DNA of 64,000 bases from CAVQJU01 sp963712905 (GCA_963712905.1 CAVQJU010000010.1:434001-498000); one strand, 5' to 3'; positions 1-10,788 are shown, counted from the stretch's first letter. The notes: generated by a model not told the origin, from the sequence alone. Numbers and translations are program-made.

Positions 1-462
1 GTGCGTCGCGTCGACGGCTGCCACCTGAAACACATTGTGCGAGCCACCGCGAAGGCCCCCGCTCTCGACGGCGGTTCGCCATGAGGCGCGGTCGAGATCG
101 GGCGCCATCGCGGCGCCACCCGCCACGCAGGCGTCGAGCGCGCACGAGTCGGGAAAGTTCCCCGTGAAATGCGTCGTCTCCACGTCCACGCCGCGAACGA
201 GCCCGCGCGCGCCGAGCTGGATGATGCACCAGTCGTGTGCCCGGTCGAAGCCGGGCTCGCCCGGCAGGACGTCGCGGCGGCGGCGCGTTTCCCAGCCGTC
301 CATCCACTTCCCGCGGTCGGTGTATTCGCCGTCGCGCCAGATCGGCGACTCGGCGAGGATCAGACGTTCCTTCGGGGCGAAGAACTCGTCGCTGGCCGCG
401 ATGACACGGCCGCCCAGGCGTTCCGACGCAAGGTCGACCAGGTTGACGAGGTCGTCGCTCAC
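1..462 (-). CDS. alc: allantoicase, N-terminal part (runs off left edge)
   Basis: Allantoicase hydrolyses allantoate to ureidoglycolate and urea in purine breakdown. The 154 codons visible are open to the window edge and match the start of the family: LASERLGGRVIAASDEFFAP near residue 10, the block TDRGKWMDGWETRRRR near residue 50, then HDWCIIQLG and a DVETTHFTGNFPD segment typical of the family. The start is a GTG at 460-462 that overlaps the TGA stop of allantoinase (459-461) as GTGA, so the two are probably translationally coupled. The C-terminal half lies outside the window. Identity is confident from motifs and from the allantoinase next door. Confidence 0.9.
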   Translation of the reverse strand, partial: MSDDLVNLVDLASERLGGRVIAASDEFFAPKERLILAESPIWRDGEYTDRGKWMDGWETRRRRDVLPGEPGFDRAHDWCIIQLGARGLVRGVDVETTHFTGNFPDSCALDACVAGGAAMAPDLDRASWRTAVESGGLRGGSHNVFQVAAVDATH

Positions 463-1784
463 AGCATCTGCCCCTGGCCTGGCCTGGCGAGACGACCGCG
501 ATCCCACACGCGCTCGCCGCGCAGGTAGGTCGTGTGGACGACCCCGCGCAGGCGGCGTCCCGCGTACGGCGTGAGCTTGTGGCGCTGCTGCAATTCCGCG
601 GCATCGACCGTGAACTCGCGCTCGGCGTCCCACACCACGAGGTCGGCGTCGTACCCGGGCGCGATGCGGCCCTTGCGCCCCGACAGGCCCGACAGCCCCG
701 CCAGGGCGGCCGGTGCAGCGCTCATCCAGGCCGCCAGATCCGCCGGCGTGCGTCCCCGCTCGAACGCTCGCGTCCACACGGCCGCGAGCGACAACTCGAG
801 CGAGGCGATGCCGCCCCAGGCACGGACGAAGTCACCCGGGCATTTCATCGACGGCGGCGCCGGCGAGTGATCGGTCGCCACGAGATCGAGCGCGCCTGAT
901 TCCAGGGCACGCCACAGCGCGTCGCGATCGCTCGCGCTCCGAATCGGCGGCGCGCATTTGAACTCGGTCGCACCGTCCGGAATGCCGTCGTTCGCCATCG
1001 TCAGATAGTGCGGACACGTCTCGCCGGTGATCGGCACGCCCTCAGCGCGCGCGGCGGCGATCACTTGGGCGCCCGCCGCCGAGGACACGTGGACGATGTG
1101 GACGCGCGCCCCTGTCTCGCGCGCGAGCGTCGCCATGAGGTCGATCGCGGCGCGTTCGGCCTCAACGGGTCGCGTCGCCTCGTAATCGCGATAACTCTCC
1201 GGGCGGCCTCGATGCGCGCGCAGGGCTTCGGGCAGCTCCGCGTGAACCAGCAGCGGAACACCCCGCCGCGCCAGGACCGGCATCACCTGGCGCAGCGTGC
1301 TTTCGCCCACGTGCGCGAACTCGCTGACGCCGGACGGCGCCAGAAAGCACTTGAAGCCGCGGACACCGGCGTCGATGAGCGGCTCGACGTCGGCCCCGTT
1401 CCCGGGCACGATGCCGCCCCACATCGCGGTATCGACGTGGATCCGGCCACGCGCCGCGTGGCGTTTCGCCTCGAGCGCTGGCACCGTCGTGGTGGCCGGC
1501 ACGCAGTTGAGGGGCATGTCCACGATCGTCGTCACGCCGCCGCGGGCGGCTGCGCGCGTCGCCGTGTCGAACCCTTCCCATTCGGTCCGCCCCGGCTCGT
1601 TGACGTGGACATGGGAATCGACGATCCCCGGCGAGACGACGAGGCCGCCGCACTCGACGATCTCCGCACCCGGCGGCGTCTCATCCTCGTCGCCGATCGA
1701 GACGATGTGGCCGCCTTCGATGTGCACGGATGCCGGCCGTTCGCCGCCGGCAAGCACGACGCGCCGCCCGCGAACGACTAGCAT
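459..1784 (-). CDS. allB: allantoinase
   Basis: Opens the hydantoin ring of allantoin to give allantoate; a cytosolic binuclear-metal amidohydrolase. The 441 residues are full length. Visible motifs: DSHVHVNEPGRTEWEGF (metal ligands and substrate arginine, near 56), GGVTTIVDMPLNCVP near 84, FKCFLAPSG (the lysine that is normally carbamylated, near 145), HAELPE near 181, HVSSA near 232 and ATDHSP near 304. The ATG (1782-1784) directly follows the TAG stop of the upstream FAD subunit, and the end overlaps the allantoicase start. The neighbourhood makes allantoin a better substrate guess than dihydroorotate or hydantoin. Confidence 0.93.
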   Translation of the reverse strand: MLVVRGRRVVLAGGERPASVHIEGGHIVSIGDEDETPPGAEIVECGGLVVSPGIVDSHVHVNEPGRTEWEGFDTATRAAARGGVTTIVDMPLNCVPATTTVPALEAKRHAARGRIHVDTAMWGGIVPGNGADVEPLIDAGVRGFKCFLAPSGVSEFAHVGESTLRQVMPVLARRGVPLLVHAELPEALRAHRGRPESYRDYEATRPVEAERAAIDLMATLARETGARVHIVHVSSAAGAQVIAAARAEGVPITGETCPHYLTMANDGIPDGATEFKCAPPIRSASDRDALWRALESGALDLVATDHSPAPPSMKCPGDFVRAWGGIASLELSLAAVWTRAFERGRTPADLAAWMSAAPAALAGLSGLSGRKGRIAPGYDADLVVWDAEREFTVDAAELQQRHKLTPYAGRRLRGVVHTTYLRGERVWDRGRLARPGQGQML

Positions 1785-2598
1785 CTACCTGCGCGCCTCA
1801 CGCCAGAAGCCCGCCAGGAGGTTCGCCGCGACGCGCCGCCGGTACTCGGCGGTGGACCGCACGTCGTCGATGGGAACGATCTCGTCGAAGAGAATCCGCT
1901 GCGCGTCGTCGATCGATGCGCCTGAGGCGAGCGCGGCCTCCGTGCGCGGTAGCCGCACGACCGTCGGCGCGACGCTGCCAATGGCGATCCTCGGCGTCTG
2001 GCCCGAGCCGGGATCCACGGCGGCCATGACAACCTTCGAGATGGCTTGCGCCGCGCGCGTTCCCACTTTTCGAAACCACTGCCGGCCGGGAGTCGCCGGA
2101 ATCTCGACCGCGACAATCAACTCGTCCGGCCTGACGACCGTTCGCCGGTACGCGGTGTAGAACTCCGTGAACAGGACCCGTCGCTCTCCGCGAACGCTGC
2201 CGAGCACGACCGTCGAGCCCGCCGCGGCGAGCACCGGGAGCGTGTCGCCGGCCGGCGACGCGTTCGCGATATTTCCGCCGATCGTGCCCCGGTTCTGGAT
2301 CTGCGGGCCTCCGACCTCGCGTGCGGCGGCCACGAGCATCGGCATGCGCCTCTGGACGAGACGCGAGCGCATCAGGTCCGTGTAAGTGCAGAGCGCGCCG
2401 ATCGACAGCGCGCCGTCGCGAACGGCAATGTGCCGGAGCTGCTCGAGGGGCCACAGGTTCAGGAAGCTCGTGCCCTTGAGCTCGCCCAGGTTCAACGCGA
2501 CGTAGAGATCGGTGCAGCCGGCCATCGGCGTCAGCGGGCCCTCGGCGTCGAGCATGCGGAACGCCTCGCGCAGCGAGCGCGGCGTGCGCAGCCGCCGG

Positions 2599-2618
<20 letters not shown>
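1785..2618 (-). CDS. FAD-binding subunit of a xanthine dehydrogenase-type molybdenum hydroxylase
   Basis: Medium subunit (CoxM/XdhB type, 277 residues) that carries FAD and passes electrons from the iron-sulfur subunit to the acceptor. The N-terminus LRTPRSLREAFRML and the FAD loops PMAGCTDLYVALN (near 35) and TIGGNIANASPAGDTLPVL (near 110) are characteristic; a C-terminal CO-dehydrogenase flavoprotein domain follows. I start at the ATG at 2616-2618 because longer readings lie inside the iron-sulfur subunit; this leaves a 20-bp overlap with that gene. The gene order Mo subunit, Fe-S, FAD, allantoinase, allantoicase points to xanthine or hypoxanthine oxidation. Substrate is inferred. Confidence 0.87.
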
Positions 2619-3029
<411 letters not shown>

Positions 3030-3045
<16 letters not shown>

Positions 3046-5141
3046 GCCATCACCCGCTCCGGTGTCGCGGGAATCTCGCGGAGATCGAAGCCGGCGTGCC
3101 GCAGCGCGTTGATTACGGCCGGAGCCGGGCCGTCGATGGGCATCTCGCCGACGCCCTTCGCGCCGAACGGCCCGTGCCGGTAGGGGCGCTCGAGCAGCAC
3201 GACATCCATTTCCGGCGTGTCCAGCGTCGTCGGCACGATGTAGTTGGTGAACGAGTTGTTCGCCATCCGGCCGTCGCGCATGACCACCTCTTCGAGCAGC
3301 GCCCAGCCCAGGCCCTGCGCGGTGCCGCCCTGAATCTGCCCGACGGCGAGGCGGGGGTGAATCGCCTTGCCGATCTCGTGCACGCTCGTGAGCGTGACTG
3401 GATTGACCTGCCACGTCGCCGGATCGACCTCCACCTCGACGACGTCACAGGCCCAGCCGTAGCTGCCGTACGCGTGGCCCCGATACAGGACGTCGTCCCA
3501 GACGATCTCGGGCGGCTTCTCGTACTGCTTCGTGATCACGAGCGGGCCGTGGCGTTTGACGTAGTCGCGTGGCGACAGCCGGCCGAGCCGCGTGCGCATC
3601 TCCTCGGCGCAACGCTGGAGAATCCGGCCGACGACCATGCAGGTTCTCGACGCGACGGTCGGGCCGCTGTCGGGCACCTCGCTGGTGTCGGCCGCGTTCA
3701 CTTCCACATTGTCGTACGGCACGCCGAGCGTGTCGGCCACAATCTGCGCGAGCATCGTCCGCGTCCCCTGGCCGATCTCCGTGCTGCCGACGAGCACGCG
3801 CACGCCATCGCCGGCGAGCGCGAGCGACGCCTTCGACGCCAGCTTGACCTCGCCGGAGCCCGTGAAGCCAGAGCCATGAAAGAAGAGCGAGAGGCCGATG
3901 CCGCGATTCGTGCCGGCCAGCGCCTTGCGGCGCCTGGCGAAATCCGTGCGCTTCACCGCCTCGCGCAGGACCTCGCGGGCGCTGCAGTCGGCGCCGAGCG
4001 TCTGACCGGTCGCCGTCGTGTCGCCAGGGCGCAGCGCGTTCCGATCGCGAATCCGCACCGGGTCGATGCCGAGCTGCTCGGCAATGCGCTCCATGTGCAC
4101 TTCGACGGCGAACTGCGTCTGCGGCGCGCCGAATCCGCGGAACGCGCCGTTTGGCGGCGTGTTCGTCATCATCACGCGGCCGCGGATCCGGATGTGATCG
4201 CAGCGATACGGTCCCGAAGCATGGAGCACGCCGCGGGACAGGACAACGGCGCTGAGCGTCGCGTAGGCCCCGCCGTCGAGCAGCACGTCGATGTCCATGG
4301 CCGTCAATCGCCCGTCCCGGGTCACGCCGGTGCGATGCCGGATCACGCCGGGATGACGCTTCGTCGTCGCCAGCATGTCTTCGCCGCGGTCGTAGACGAG
4401 CTTGACCGGCCGGCGCGCCTTCAGGGCCGCGAGCGCCGCGTGGCCGGCAATCATCGACGGATACTCCTCCTTGCCGCCGAAGCCGCCGCCGGTTTCCGTC
4501 TGCACGACGCGTACGCGATCGTCGGGGAAGCCGAGCAGCACGGTCAGCGCGCGATGGACGTAATACGGGCACTGCATCGACCCGTACACCGTGATGCCCC
4601 GCCCGTCGTCGGCCGGCACCGCGATGACCCCGTTGGGCTCGATGTAAAGCTGCTCCTGCGCGCCGGCCCGGTACTCGCCTTCGACGATCTCGTCGGCCTT
4701 GGCCAGGCCGGCGTCGAGATCGCCTTTGTCGATGGCGATCGACTTGAAACAGAGCGGCGATGCCGACGGATCGTAGTTGGGAGCGCCGGCGCGATACGCG
4801 ATCCGGACATCAGCCGTCCGCAGCCGATCGCGATCGTCGTGCGCCAGGATCAGGATGGGCTCGGCGACGTGACGGATCGTGCGTTCAGCGAGGCACGGCT
4901 GGTCGTCGTCGATGAGCGCGACGACATTGCGCCCGGGAATGTCGTTGAAATCGACAATCGTGAAGCCGTTCGTGTCGAACGGAAAAGAGATGTCGGCAAT
5001 GGCGCCCGCCGGGATCGTCGAGCGAATCGTGCGCGCGTGGAGCAGGTTCGGAAACGACAGGTCGTCGATGTATCGCGACGCGCCGGATACTTTGTCCCGG
5101 CCTTCCTTGCGAAGGACGTTGCGTCCGACGGCCTTGGGCAT
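3030..5141 (-). CDS. molybdopterin-binding large subunit, xanthine dehydrogenase family
   Basis: Catalytic subunit (703 residues) carrying the molybdenum cofactor. Family landmarks: GRDKVSGASRYIDDL at the N-terminus, QEQLYIEPNG near 170, GGGFGGKEEYPS near 215, RGFGAPQTQFAVE near 330, EIGQGTRTMLAQIVAD near 465 and, near the end, GAKGVGEMPIDGPAPA with the glutamate that acts as base in the family. It heads the overlapping series xdh-type subunits - allB - alc. Within the family the substrate could be another N-heterocycle or an aldehyde; the allantoin genes favour purines. The ATG lies 35 bp after the stop of the upstream DinB-like gene, which may belong to the same transcript. Confidence 0.88.
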
Positions 5142-5176
5142 TCTGGATTATAAACAGAACGCCCGGTTGCAGGATG

Positions 5177-6025
5177 TCACACGATCACTGACCGCGCCCC
5201 GAGCAACGGACCGAACACGACCGGATCTCCGCTCCTGGTCACGAGGTTCTCCGCGCGGTCGGGCGGCAAGGCATTGAAGAGCAGCCGCCAGGCTGTGTCG
5301 TCGGACATCGTGACGCGCGCGGATTCGCCGCTCTCCTGCCCTGCCCAGAGCTTCCAACCGCCGTCGTCTCGCTTCAGCGTCCACACGCCGCCCGCTGTCC
5401 CCGTGATCTCAATCGTGAGCGTCCGCCCGGCTTCCACGCGCGTGTCTCGAAAGGCGTGCGGCAGCCCGCGCAGGGCGATCAGCAGCACCGCGTGGAGCCA
5501 CGCCGGGTCGCGCAGCGGCGGCGCCATCACCGCGTCTCGAACCTGAGCCTGATGGTGCCAGATCTCGGTGAACTCGCGGCCGAGATCGAACCAGCCGTCG
5601 GACCGCTCGTCACCTGCCCACGACACGGGAAACAGCGCCGGCCCGTTATCGGGGAAGGACTCCGTGAAGTCAGCGAGCGCCGCGGCGACGAATTCGTGCA
5701 GGTCGGTCAGCATCCGCGGGCTGATGCGCCGGGCGGCTTCGACCCACTGGCCGTTCAAGCCGTTGATGAAGACCACGAAATCGCGCTCAGTCTTCGGCGG
5801 ACGCGGAGGTGCAGGGGGCACGTGCCTGTCCCGATGCAACGACACCCGGCGCATGCTGACGTCGACAAGATGCGCGATTACATCGCGTACGCGCCATGTT
5901 CCGGCGACGGTCGGCCTGTCCCAGGCTTCGGGGGGCAGGCTGCGAAGAAGCACGGTCAGTTCCGATGCGACAGGACGGAAGAAGCGGCGCGTGTCGGTTG
6001 GCGGCACCTGCTCGAGCGGCATCAC
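5177..6025 (-). CDS. maleylpyruvate isomerase-family / DinB-like protein
   Basis: A 282-residue protein of the mycothiol-dependent maleylpyruvate isomerase (MDMPI) superfamily. The N-terminal four-helix DinB-like part shows WDRPTVAGTWRVRDVIAHLVD, whose histidine normally helps bind metal; a second histidine lies in EIWHHQAQVRDAV near 190. The C-terminal part (about 210-282) resembles the MDMPI C-terminal domain (WTLKRDDGGWKLW). Acidobacteria are not known to make mycothiol, so thiol-dependent isomerase activity should not be assumed. It lies just upstream of and in line with the molybdenum hydroxylase operon. The function here is unknown. Confidence 0.75.
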   Translation of the reverse strand: MMPLEQVPPTDTRRFFRPVASELTVLLRSLPPEAWDRPTVAGTWRVRDVIAHLVDVSMRRVSLHRDRHVPPAPPRPPKTERDFVVFINGLNGQWVEAARRISPRMLTDLHEFVAAALADFTESFPDNGPALFPVSWAGDERSDGWFDLGREFTEIWHHQAQVRDAVMAPPLRDPAWLHAVLLIALRGLPHAFRDTRVEAGRTLTIEITGTAGGVWTLKRDDGGWKLWAGQESGESARVTMSDDTAWRLLFNALPPDRAENLVTRSGDPVVFGPLLGARSVIV

Positions 6026-6138
6026 GACAGTCTACCGAATCAGGCATGGCAGGTTCACACGCTGTCAGAGCCCTTGCGCCGCCTGACGCAAGCGGCGACA
6101 ATTCGCCAAACGTGCGGGACTCCGCTGGAGGTGCTGAG

Positions 6139-9100
6139 ATGCGAATGGTGCATGGGCTCGCGACGCTGGCTGTCTTCGTGGCGCTGACCGCCGGGGCGAC
6201 TGCTCAAACGCAGATCACGACGGCCAGCATCGAGGGCGTCGTCATCGATGCCAGCGGGGGCGTGCTGCCGGGCGTCGATGTCGAAGTGCGGAACACCGGC
6301 ACGAACATCACGCGGGTGTTGCAGACCGATCGCGAGGGGCGCTTCACGGCGCTGCAGCTGCAGCCCGGCCGTTACCGGGTCATGTTCACGTTGTCCGGCT
6401 TCGCGACGCTCGTGCAGGATAACGTCGAGGTCAGCATCGGCCAGACGCTGCGGCTTTCACCCACGATGAAGCCGTCGAACGTCACCGAAACGGTCAACGT
6501 CACCGCCGCGCCGCCAACCGTCGACACCTCGCGGACTGCCTCGGCGAGCACGCTCGACGAAACCACGATCGGCACCACGCCGATTCTCGGCCGGAAGTTC
6601 GAGGACCTGCTCTCGCTGACGCCGGGCGTCTCGATCGTGCAGGGGCCCGACGGCGACGAGATCAACTTTTCGGGACAGCGCGGCGTCTTCAACAACATCA
6701 GCCTCGACGGGGGCGACTTCAACAACGGGTTCTTCGGCGAACAGGTCGGCGGACAGCGCGCGGCGATCGACATCACGCTCGACGCCGTCAAGGAGTTCCA
6801 GGTCGTCGCTTCCGGGGCGAACGCCGAGTTCGGGCGCACGGCCGGCGGCGTGGTCAACGTCATCACGAAGTCGGGGACGAACCAGACGCACGGGAGCCTC
6901 TTCTATTACCAGCGCCTCGAGGGCCTGACGTCGAACACGTCCGACGGCAAGCCGCTCACCGACTTTCATCGCGAGCAGTACGGCGGGACGGCCGGCGGTC
7001 CGATCGTGAAGGACAAGATCTTCTACTTCGGCGCCATCGAGGGCATCGGCGAGCACCTGCTGCGGCCGAACCTGTCGGAGCCGATCGGCACCCCCTGCCC
7101 GGTCGCGAACCCGACGCTCGGGGCCAACGAAGCGCTCATCAACTCCAGCTCGGACTGCCAGCGCGTCGCGCTCATCAACTTCTTCAAGACGACCCGGGGA
7201 CAGGACGAGGGGCAGCCGGTGCCCCACAGCGTCAGCAACGCGGCGCTGCTCGGCAAGATCGACTGGGCCACCAACCACAGCAGCAACCTGTCGGTGTCCT
7301 ACAACTTCAACTACTCGAAGAACGAGAACCAGACGTTCGACGTCCCGACCTACGGCACGACGGCCAACGGCACGGAAGGACCGTCGAAGATCAACCTGCT
7401 CAATGCGAACCTGTTCACCTCGCTCACGGCGAACAAGTTGAACGAGTTTCACATCACGCTGTCACGCGAGTCGCGTCCGCGCCTGGCCACTTCGTCCGGC
7501 ATTCCCGCGGACACCGGCGTCGGGTTCGCGCCCTCGTTCCGGTTCGGCAACCCGTTCTTCATGGCGCCCAACGTGGACGAGCTGGTGAAACGCTTCCAGA
7601 TAAAGGACAACGTCACCATGGTCCGCGGCGCCCACACGATCAAGACCGGCGGCGAGTGGCTGCACACGAACAACACCCAGGTGTTTCGCGGCTTCTTCGA
7701 GGGCCGCTACCTGTTTGACAGCGTCACCGGGTTCCTGCGGTACGCCTCGCCCGCGGCGCCCGGCGGGTTCGGGCCGAACACGATCGGCTGCTCGAATGGC
7801 GCGTTTGTCACGGCGCCTGCCAGCTGTCCCGCCGGGACCACGACGTCCGGCGGGCCGCTGCTCTTCTACCTGCAGAGCAGCAGCCCGGACGGCATCGCGC
7901 GCGACTCGGCCGGCGCGTCGGATATCAACAACGAGGAATTCTCGTTGTTCATCCAGGACAAGTGGCAGGCAGGCAAGGGACTGACGGTCGACTACGGCCT
8001 CAGGTGGGACGCCCAGATCATGCCGGAGACGGCCGACCCCAAGACGACCGCCTACGCGGCGTTCCTGAACGACCCGCGCTTCCCGTCGGACGGCACGATT
8101 CCCAGTCAGGCCAAGCAGTTTCAGCCGCGCGGCGGGTTCGCGTGGGACATCAACCAGACCGGCAAGACCGTGCTGCGAGGCAGCGCCGGTCTCTACTACG
8201 CCCGCCAGAACATGCTGAGCCAGGTCGGGTCGGTGACGACCAACGGCATCGAGCAGAAGAGCGACTTCCGCGCGGCGGGGTTCGGAGACATGCCGGTCTG
8301 GCCCAACCTGCTGACACCGACCGCCGTTCCCCCGGGCACCTTTCCGCTCTTCACCGGGGTCCGCGTCTTCGATCGCGACTACAGGAACCCGCGCATCGTC
8401 AGCGTCAACGTGGGATTCGAGCGTGAGCTGACGACGGGCATGGCGGCGTATTTCGACTTCACCGTGGCCAAGGGCACGCACCTGACGCGGTTCCTCAATT
8501 ACAACGTCCACGGCACCGCCGCAGCTGCCGTTCAGCCGGCGACTCGTGATACGACGACATATACCGGCGCCAATCCGTTCGAGCTTCAACTGGGCGACGT
8601 GTTCGTGACGACGAGCAGGGGCCGCGCGCTCTACCGGGGCGCCACGTTCGGCGTGCGGAAGCGGTACTCGCAGAAGTATCAGTTCGACGTGAACTACGTG
8701 CTCGCGAAGGACGAAGACGACGACTCGAACGAGCGCGACCCGTTCACCGATCGCTCCTTCAACTTCTACGACCTGAGCCTGGACTACGGGCCGTCGGACC
8801 GCGATATCCGTCACAAGGTGAACTTCTTCACCTACGCCGAGCTGCCCCACCGACTGCTGTTGAACGTGAGGATGCAGGGCCGGACGGCGCAGCCGATCAC
8901 GACGTCTCCGCGTGTGTTGAACAACAACGACCGCGGGCGCAACTGGGATCGGAAGGACAACGCGTATTTCTCCCTCGACTGGCGGCTGCAGCGGCCGTTC
9001 GCCGTCGGCGGCACCGAAGTGATCCCGAGCCTCGAGATGTTCAATACGTTCAACAACGCCAACAACGTCAACCCCCTGACGACGCCGGCGCTCTTCAACT

Positions 9101-9171
9101 TCGACGGCTTCCTGCGGGCGGGCGTAGGCGACCCGCGCCAGGTGCAGCTGGCCGTCAGGGTCACGTTCTGA
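6139..9171 (+). CDS. TonB-dependent receptor with N-terminal carboxypeptidase-regulatory-like domain
   Basis: Outer-membrane receptor of the acidobacterial Oar-like class, 1010 residues. A signal peptide ends near TAGATAQ (about 22). A CarboxypepD_reg-like beta domain follows (SIEGVVIDASGGVLPGVDVE, about 30-110), then a plug region with the block GRTAGGVVNVITKSGT near 235, and a long beta-barrel ending in RVTF with the terminal aromatic usual for outer-membrane insertion. I chose the ATG at 6139 because GGAGG sits at 6127-6131 and the signal peptide begins there. Adenosine deaminase starts 35 bp after its stop on the same strand, so a purine or nucleoside cargo is possible but only inferred. 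Confidence 0.92.
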   Translation: MRMVHGLATLAVFVALTAGATAQTQITTASIEGVVIDASGGVLPGVDVEVRNTGTNITRVLQTDREGRFTALQLQPGRYRVMFTLSGFATLVQDNVEVSIGQTLRLSPTMKPSNVTETVNVTAAPPTVDTSRTASASTLDETTIGTTPILGRKFEDLLSLTPGVSIVQGPDGDEINFSGQRGVFNNISLDGGDFNNGFFGEQVGGQRAAIDITLDAVKEFQVVASGANAEFGRTAGGVVNVITKSGTNQTHGSLFYYQRLEGLTSNTSDGKPLTDFHREQYGGTAGGPIVKDKIFYFGAIEGIGEHLLRPNLSEPIGTPCPVANPTLGANEALINSSSDCQRVALINFFKTTRGQDEGQPVPHSVSNAALLGKIDWATNHSSNLSVSYNFNYSKNENQTFDVPTYGTTANGTEGPSKINLLNANLFTSLTANKLNEFHITLSRESRPRLATSSGIPADTGVGFAPSFRFGNPFFMAPNVDELVKRFQIKDNVTMVRGAHTIKTGGEWLHTNNTQVFRGFFEGRYLFDSVTGFLRYASPAAPGGFGPNTIGCSNGAFVTAPASCPAGTTTSGGPLLFYLQSSSPDGIARDSAGASDINNEEFSLFIQDKWQAGKGLTVDYGLRWDAQIMPETADPKTTAYAAFLNDPRFPSDGTIPSQAKQFQPRGGFAWDINQTGKTVLRGSAGLYYARQNMLSQVGSVTTNGIEQKSDFRAAGFGDMPVWPNLLTPTAVPPGTFPLFTGVRVFDRDYRNPRIVSVNVGFERELTTGMAAYFDFTVAKGTHLTRFLNYNVHGTAAAAVQPATRDTTTYTGANPFELQLGDVFVTTSRGRALYRGATFGVRKRYSQKYQFDVNYVLAKDEDDDSNERDPFTDRSFNFYDLSLDYGPSDRDIRHKVNFFTYAELPHRLLLNVRMQGRTAQPITTSPRVLNNNDRGRNWDRKDNAYFSLDWRLQRPFAVGGTEVIPSLEMFNTFNNANNVNPLTTPALFNFDGFLRAGVGDPRQVQLAVRVTF

Positions 9172-9206
9172 CGATTGACGAAACGTTCATCCGCACGCTG
9201 CCGAAG

Positions 9207-10256
9207 GTGGTCCTCCACGACCACCTCGACGGCGGCCTGAGGACGCAGACCATCGTCGAGCTCGCGAAGGAGCAGCAGTACCAGGGCCTCCCGACAATGG
9301 ACGCCGGCGAGCTCGCCGTCTGGTTTCACCGCGGCGCACAGCGCGGCAGCCTGCCGTTGTACCTGGAAGGATTCGCCCACACCTGCGGCGTGATGCAGAC
9401 CGCGGAGGCCCTCGAACGCGTCGCCTTCGAGATGATGGAGGACGCGCACCGGGACGGCGTGGTGTACGTCGAAACGCGTTTTTCGCCCATTTTCCACTCG
9501 GACAAAGGGCTCCACGGCGACGAAGTCGTCACGGCCGTGCTGGCCGGCCTCGAGCGCGGGAAGAAGGAGTTCGGCGTCGAATACGGGTTGATCATCTGCG
9601 CCATGCGGAACCTGCAGCGGTCCCTGGAGATGGCGGAGCTGGCCGTGGATTTTCGCGAGCGCGGCGTCGTCGGGTTCGACCTGGCCGGCGAGGAGGGCGG
9701 GTTCCCCCCGAAGAAACACATCGACGCGTTTCACTACATTCAGCGGGAGAACTTCAACATCACCGTTCATGCGGGCGAGGCGTTCGGGAAAGAGAGCATC
9801 TGGCAGGCCATCCAGTGGTGCGGCGCCCACCGCGTCGGTCATGCGACCCGGCTCATCGAGGACATCGGGCTCGACGCCCACGATCCGACGAAGATCGTCA
9901 AGATGGGATATCTCGCCCAGTACATCCTGGACAAGCGGATTCCGCTCGAGATCTGCTTGAGCAGCAACGTGCACACGGGCGCGGTCGAGAGTGTCGAACG
10001 GCACCCCTTCGGCATCTACCAGCGGTACGGCTTTCGAGTCACGCTGAACACAGACGACCGCCTGATGAGTGACACGACGATGACGAAGGAATTCGAGCTC
10101 GCCCGGCGCGCATTCAAGCTCGGCGTCGACGATCTCGAGAAGCTCACCATCAACTCGATGAAGAGCGCGTTTGTTCCCCACAAGCGCCGTCTCGAGCTCA
10201 TCTTCGACGTGATCAAACCCGGCTACGCCGCAGCCAGAGCGACGCTCGCGAATTGA
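9207..10256 (+). CDS. add: adenosine deaminase family protein
   Basis: Zinc enzyme deaminating adenosine to inosine. The motifs are complete: HDHLDGG (zinc histidines, at the N-terminus), HAGEAFGKES with the catalytic glutamate near 190, HRVGHATRL near 211, LSSNVHTG near 252 and TLNTDDRLMS (zinc aspartates) near 281. A GTG at 9207 is the first standard start in frame but begins inside the first beta strand. The frame stays open back to about 9165 with LPKV immediately upstream, so a non-standard start (ATT 9174 or CTG 9168) is possible. Bacterial members also include adenine deaminases and 6-aminodeoxyfutalosine deaminases, so substrate is not certain. Confidence 0.88.
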   Translation: MVLHDHLDGGLRTQTIVELAKEQQYQGLPTMDAGELAVWFHRGAQRGSLPLYLEGFAHTCGVMQTAEALERVAFEMMEDAHRDGVVYVETRFSPIFHSDKGLHGDEVVTAVLAGLERGKKEFGVEYGLIICAMRNLQRSLEMAELAVDFRERGVVGFDLAGEEGGFPPKKHIDAFHYIQRENFNITVHAGEAFGKESIWQAIQWCGAHRVGHATRLIEDIGLDAHDPTKIVKMGYLAQYILDKRIPLEICLSSNVHTGAVESVERHPFGIYQRYGFRVTLNTDDRLMSDTTMTKEFELARRAFKLGVDDLEKLTINSMKSAFVPHKRRLELIFDVIKPGYAAARATLAN

Positions 10257-10339
10257 TCTCGGCCGTGGTCGTTGGCACGAGCTGTGCTCTCGCGTGAGCC
10301 CGGAGCCGGGGCACGGATTGGCCCGGTAAAGGAGTGACT

Positions 10340-10501
10340 GTGGATCTCATCCTTCTCGTGCTGATCCTCCTTCTGCTCGCCGGCGGCGGGGGCGGTTTCT
10401 ACTACGGCGGCCCGGTTGTCGGCGGCAGCCTCGGCGGGCTGCTGTTGATCGTGCTGGTGCTCTGGGTTCTGTTTGGCAGCCGCCGCGGCGGAGAGATCTG
10501 A
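10340..10501 (+). CDS. small hydrophobic membrane protein, DUF3309-like
   Basis: A 53-residue protein made of two membrane segments (about 3-13 and 31-45) separated by a glycine-rich loop with a YYGG turn, ending in a basic tail. It starts with GTG at 10340 preceded by GGAG at 10331-10334. The pattern resembles the short DUF3309 envelope proteins, which often lie in stress-related clusters. Its TGA overlaps the probable CTG start of the YihY fragment (10498), suggesting they were once one transcription unit. Function unknown. Confidence 0.6.
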   Translation: MDLILLVLILLLLAGGGGGFYYGGPVVGGSLGGLLLIVLVLWVLFGSRRGGEI

Positions 10502-10788
10502 CCGCGCGCGAGTTCTGGTCGCTCACGAAGCAATCGTTCCAGGCCTGGAACGATGACTACGCACCGAGCATGGGCGCGGCGCTCGCGTACTACACGGCGT
10601 TCTCGCTGGCGCCGGTGCTCATCCTCGTCATCGCGGTCGCCGGCCTGGCGTTCGGGGCGGACGCCGCGCGCGGCGAAATCGTGGCGCAGCTCCGCGGCCT
10701 GCTCGGCGAGCAGGCCGCGAAAGCGACGGAAGAGCTGCTGGCCAGCGCCAGCAAGCCGGGCTCGCGCGTCAATCAGCCGGCGGCCTGA
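10498..10788 (+). pseudogene. YihY/BrkB-family membrane protein, 5' fragment only
   Basis: The 96 readable residues match the start of YihY/BrkB proteins, which are usually about 280-350 residues with six membrane segments: FWSLTKQSFQAWNDDYAPSM, then GAALAYYTAFSLAPVLILV (first membrane segment) and the LLGEQAAKATEELLASAS linker helix. After ASKPGS, where the family normally enters its second membrane segment, the sequence diverges and stops at 10786-10788. No continuation appears in either other frame; the DNA beyond encodes the opposite-strand DUF3618-like gene, whose stop lies at 10769, inside this reading frame. A deletion or rearrangement near 10770 removed about two thirds of the gene. 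The start is probably CTG at 10498, or ATG at 10570 if shorter. Confidence 0.72.

Noticed and set aside
3096..5153. 685-codon plus-strand open frame over the molybdenum subunit gene.
   Set aside because: The minus strand encodes a full xanthine dehydrogenase-family subunit with all motifs; the plus-strand frame is its shadow.
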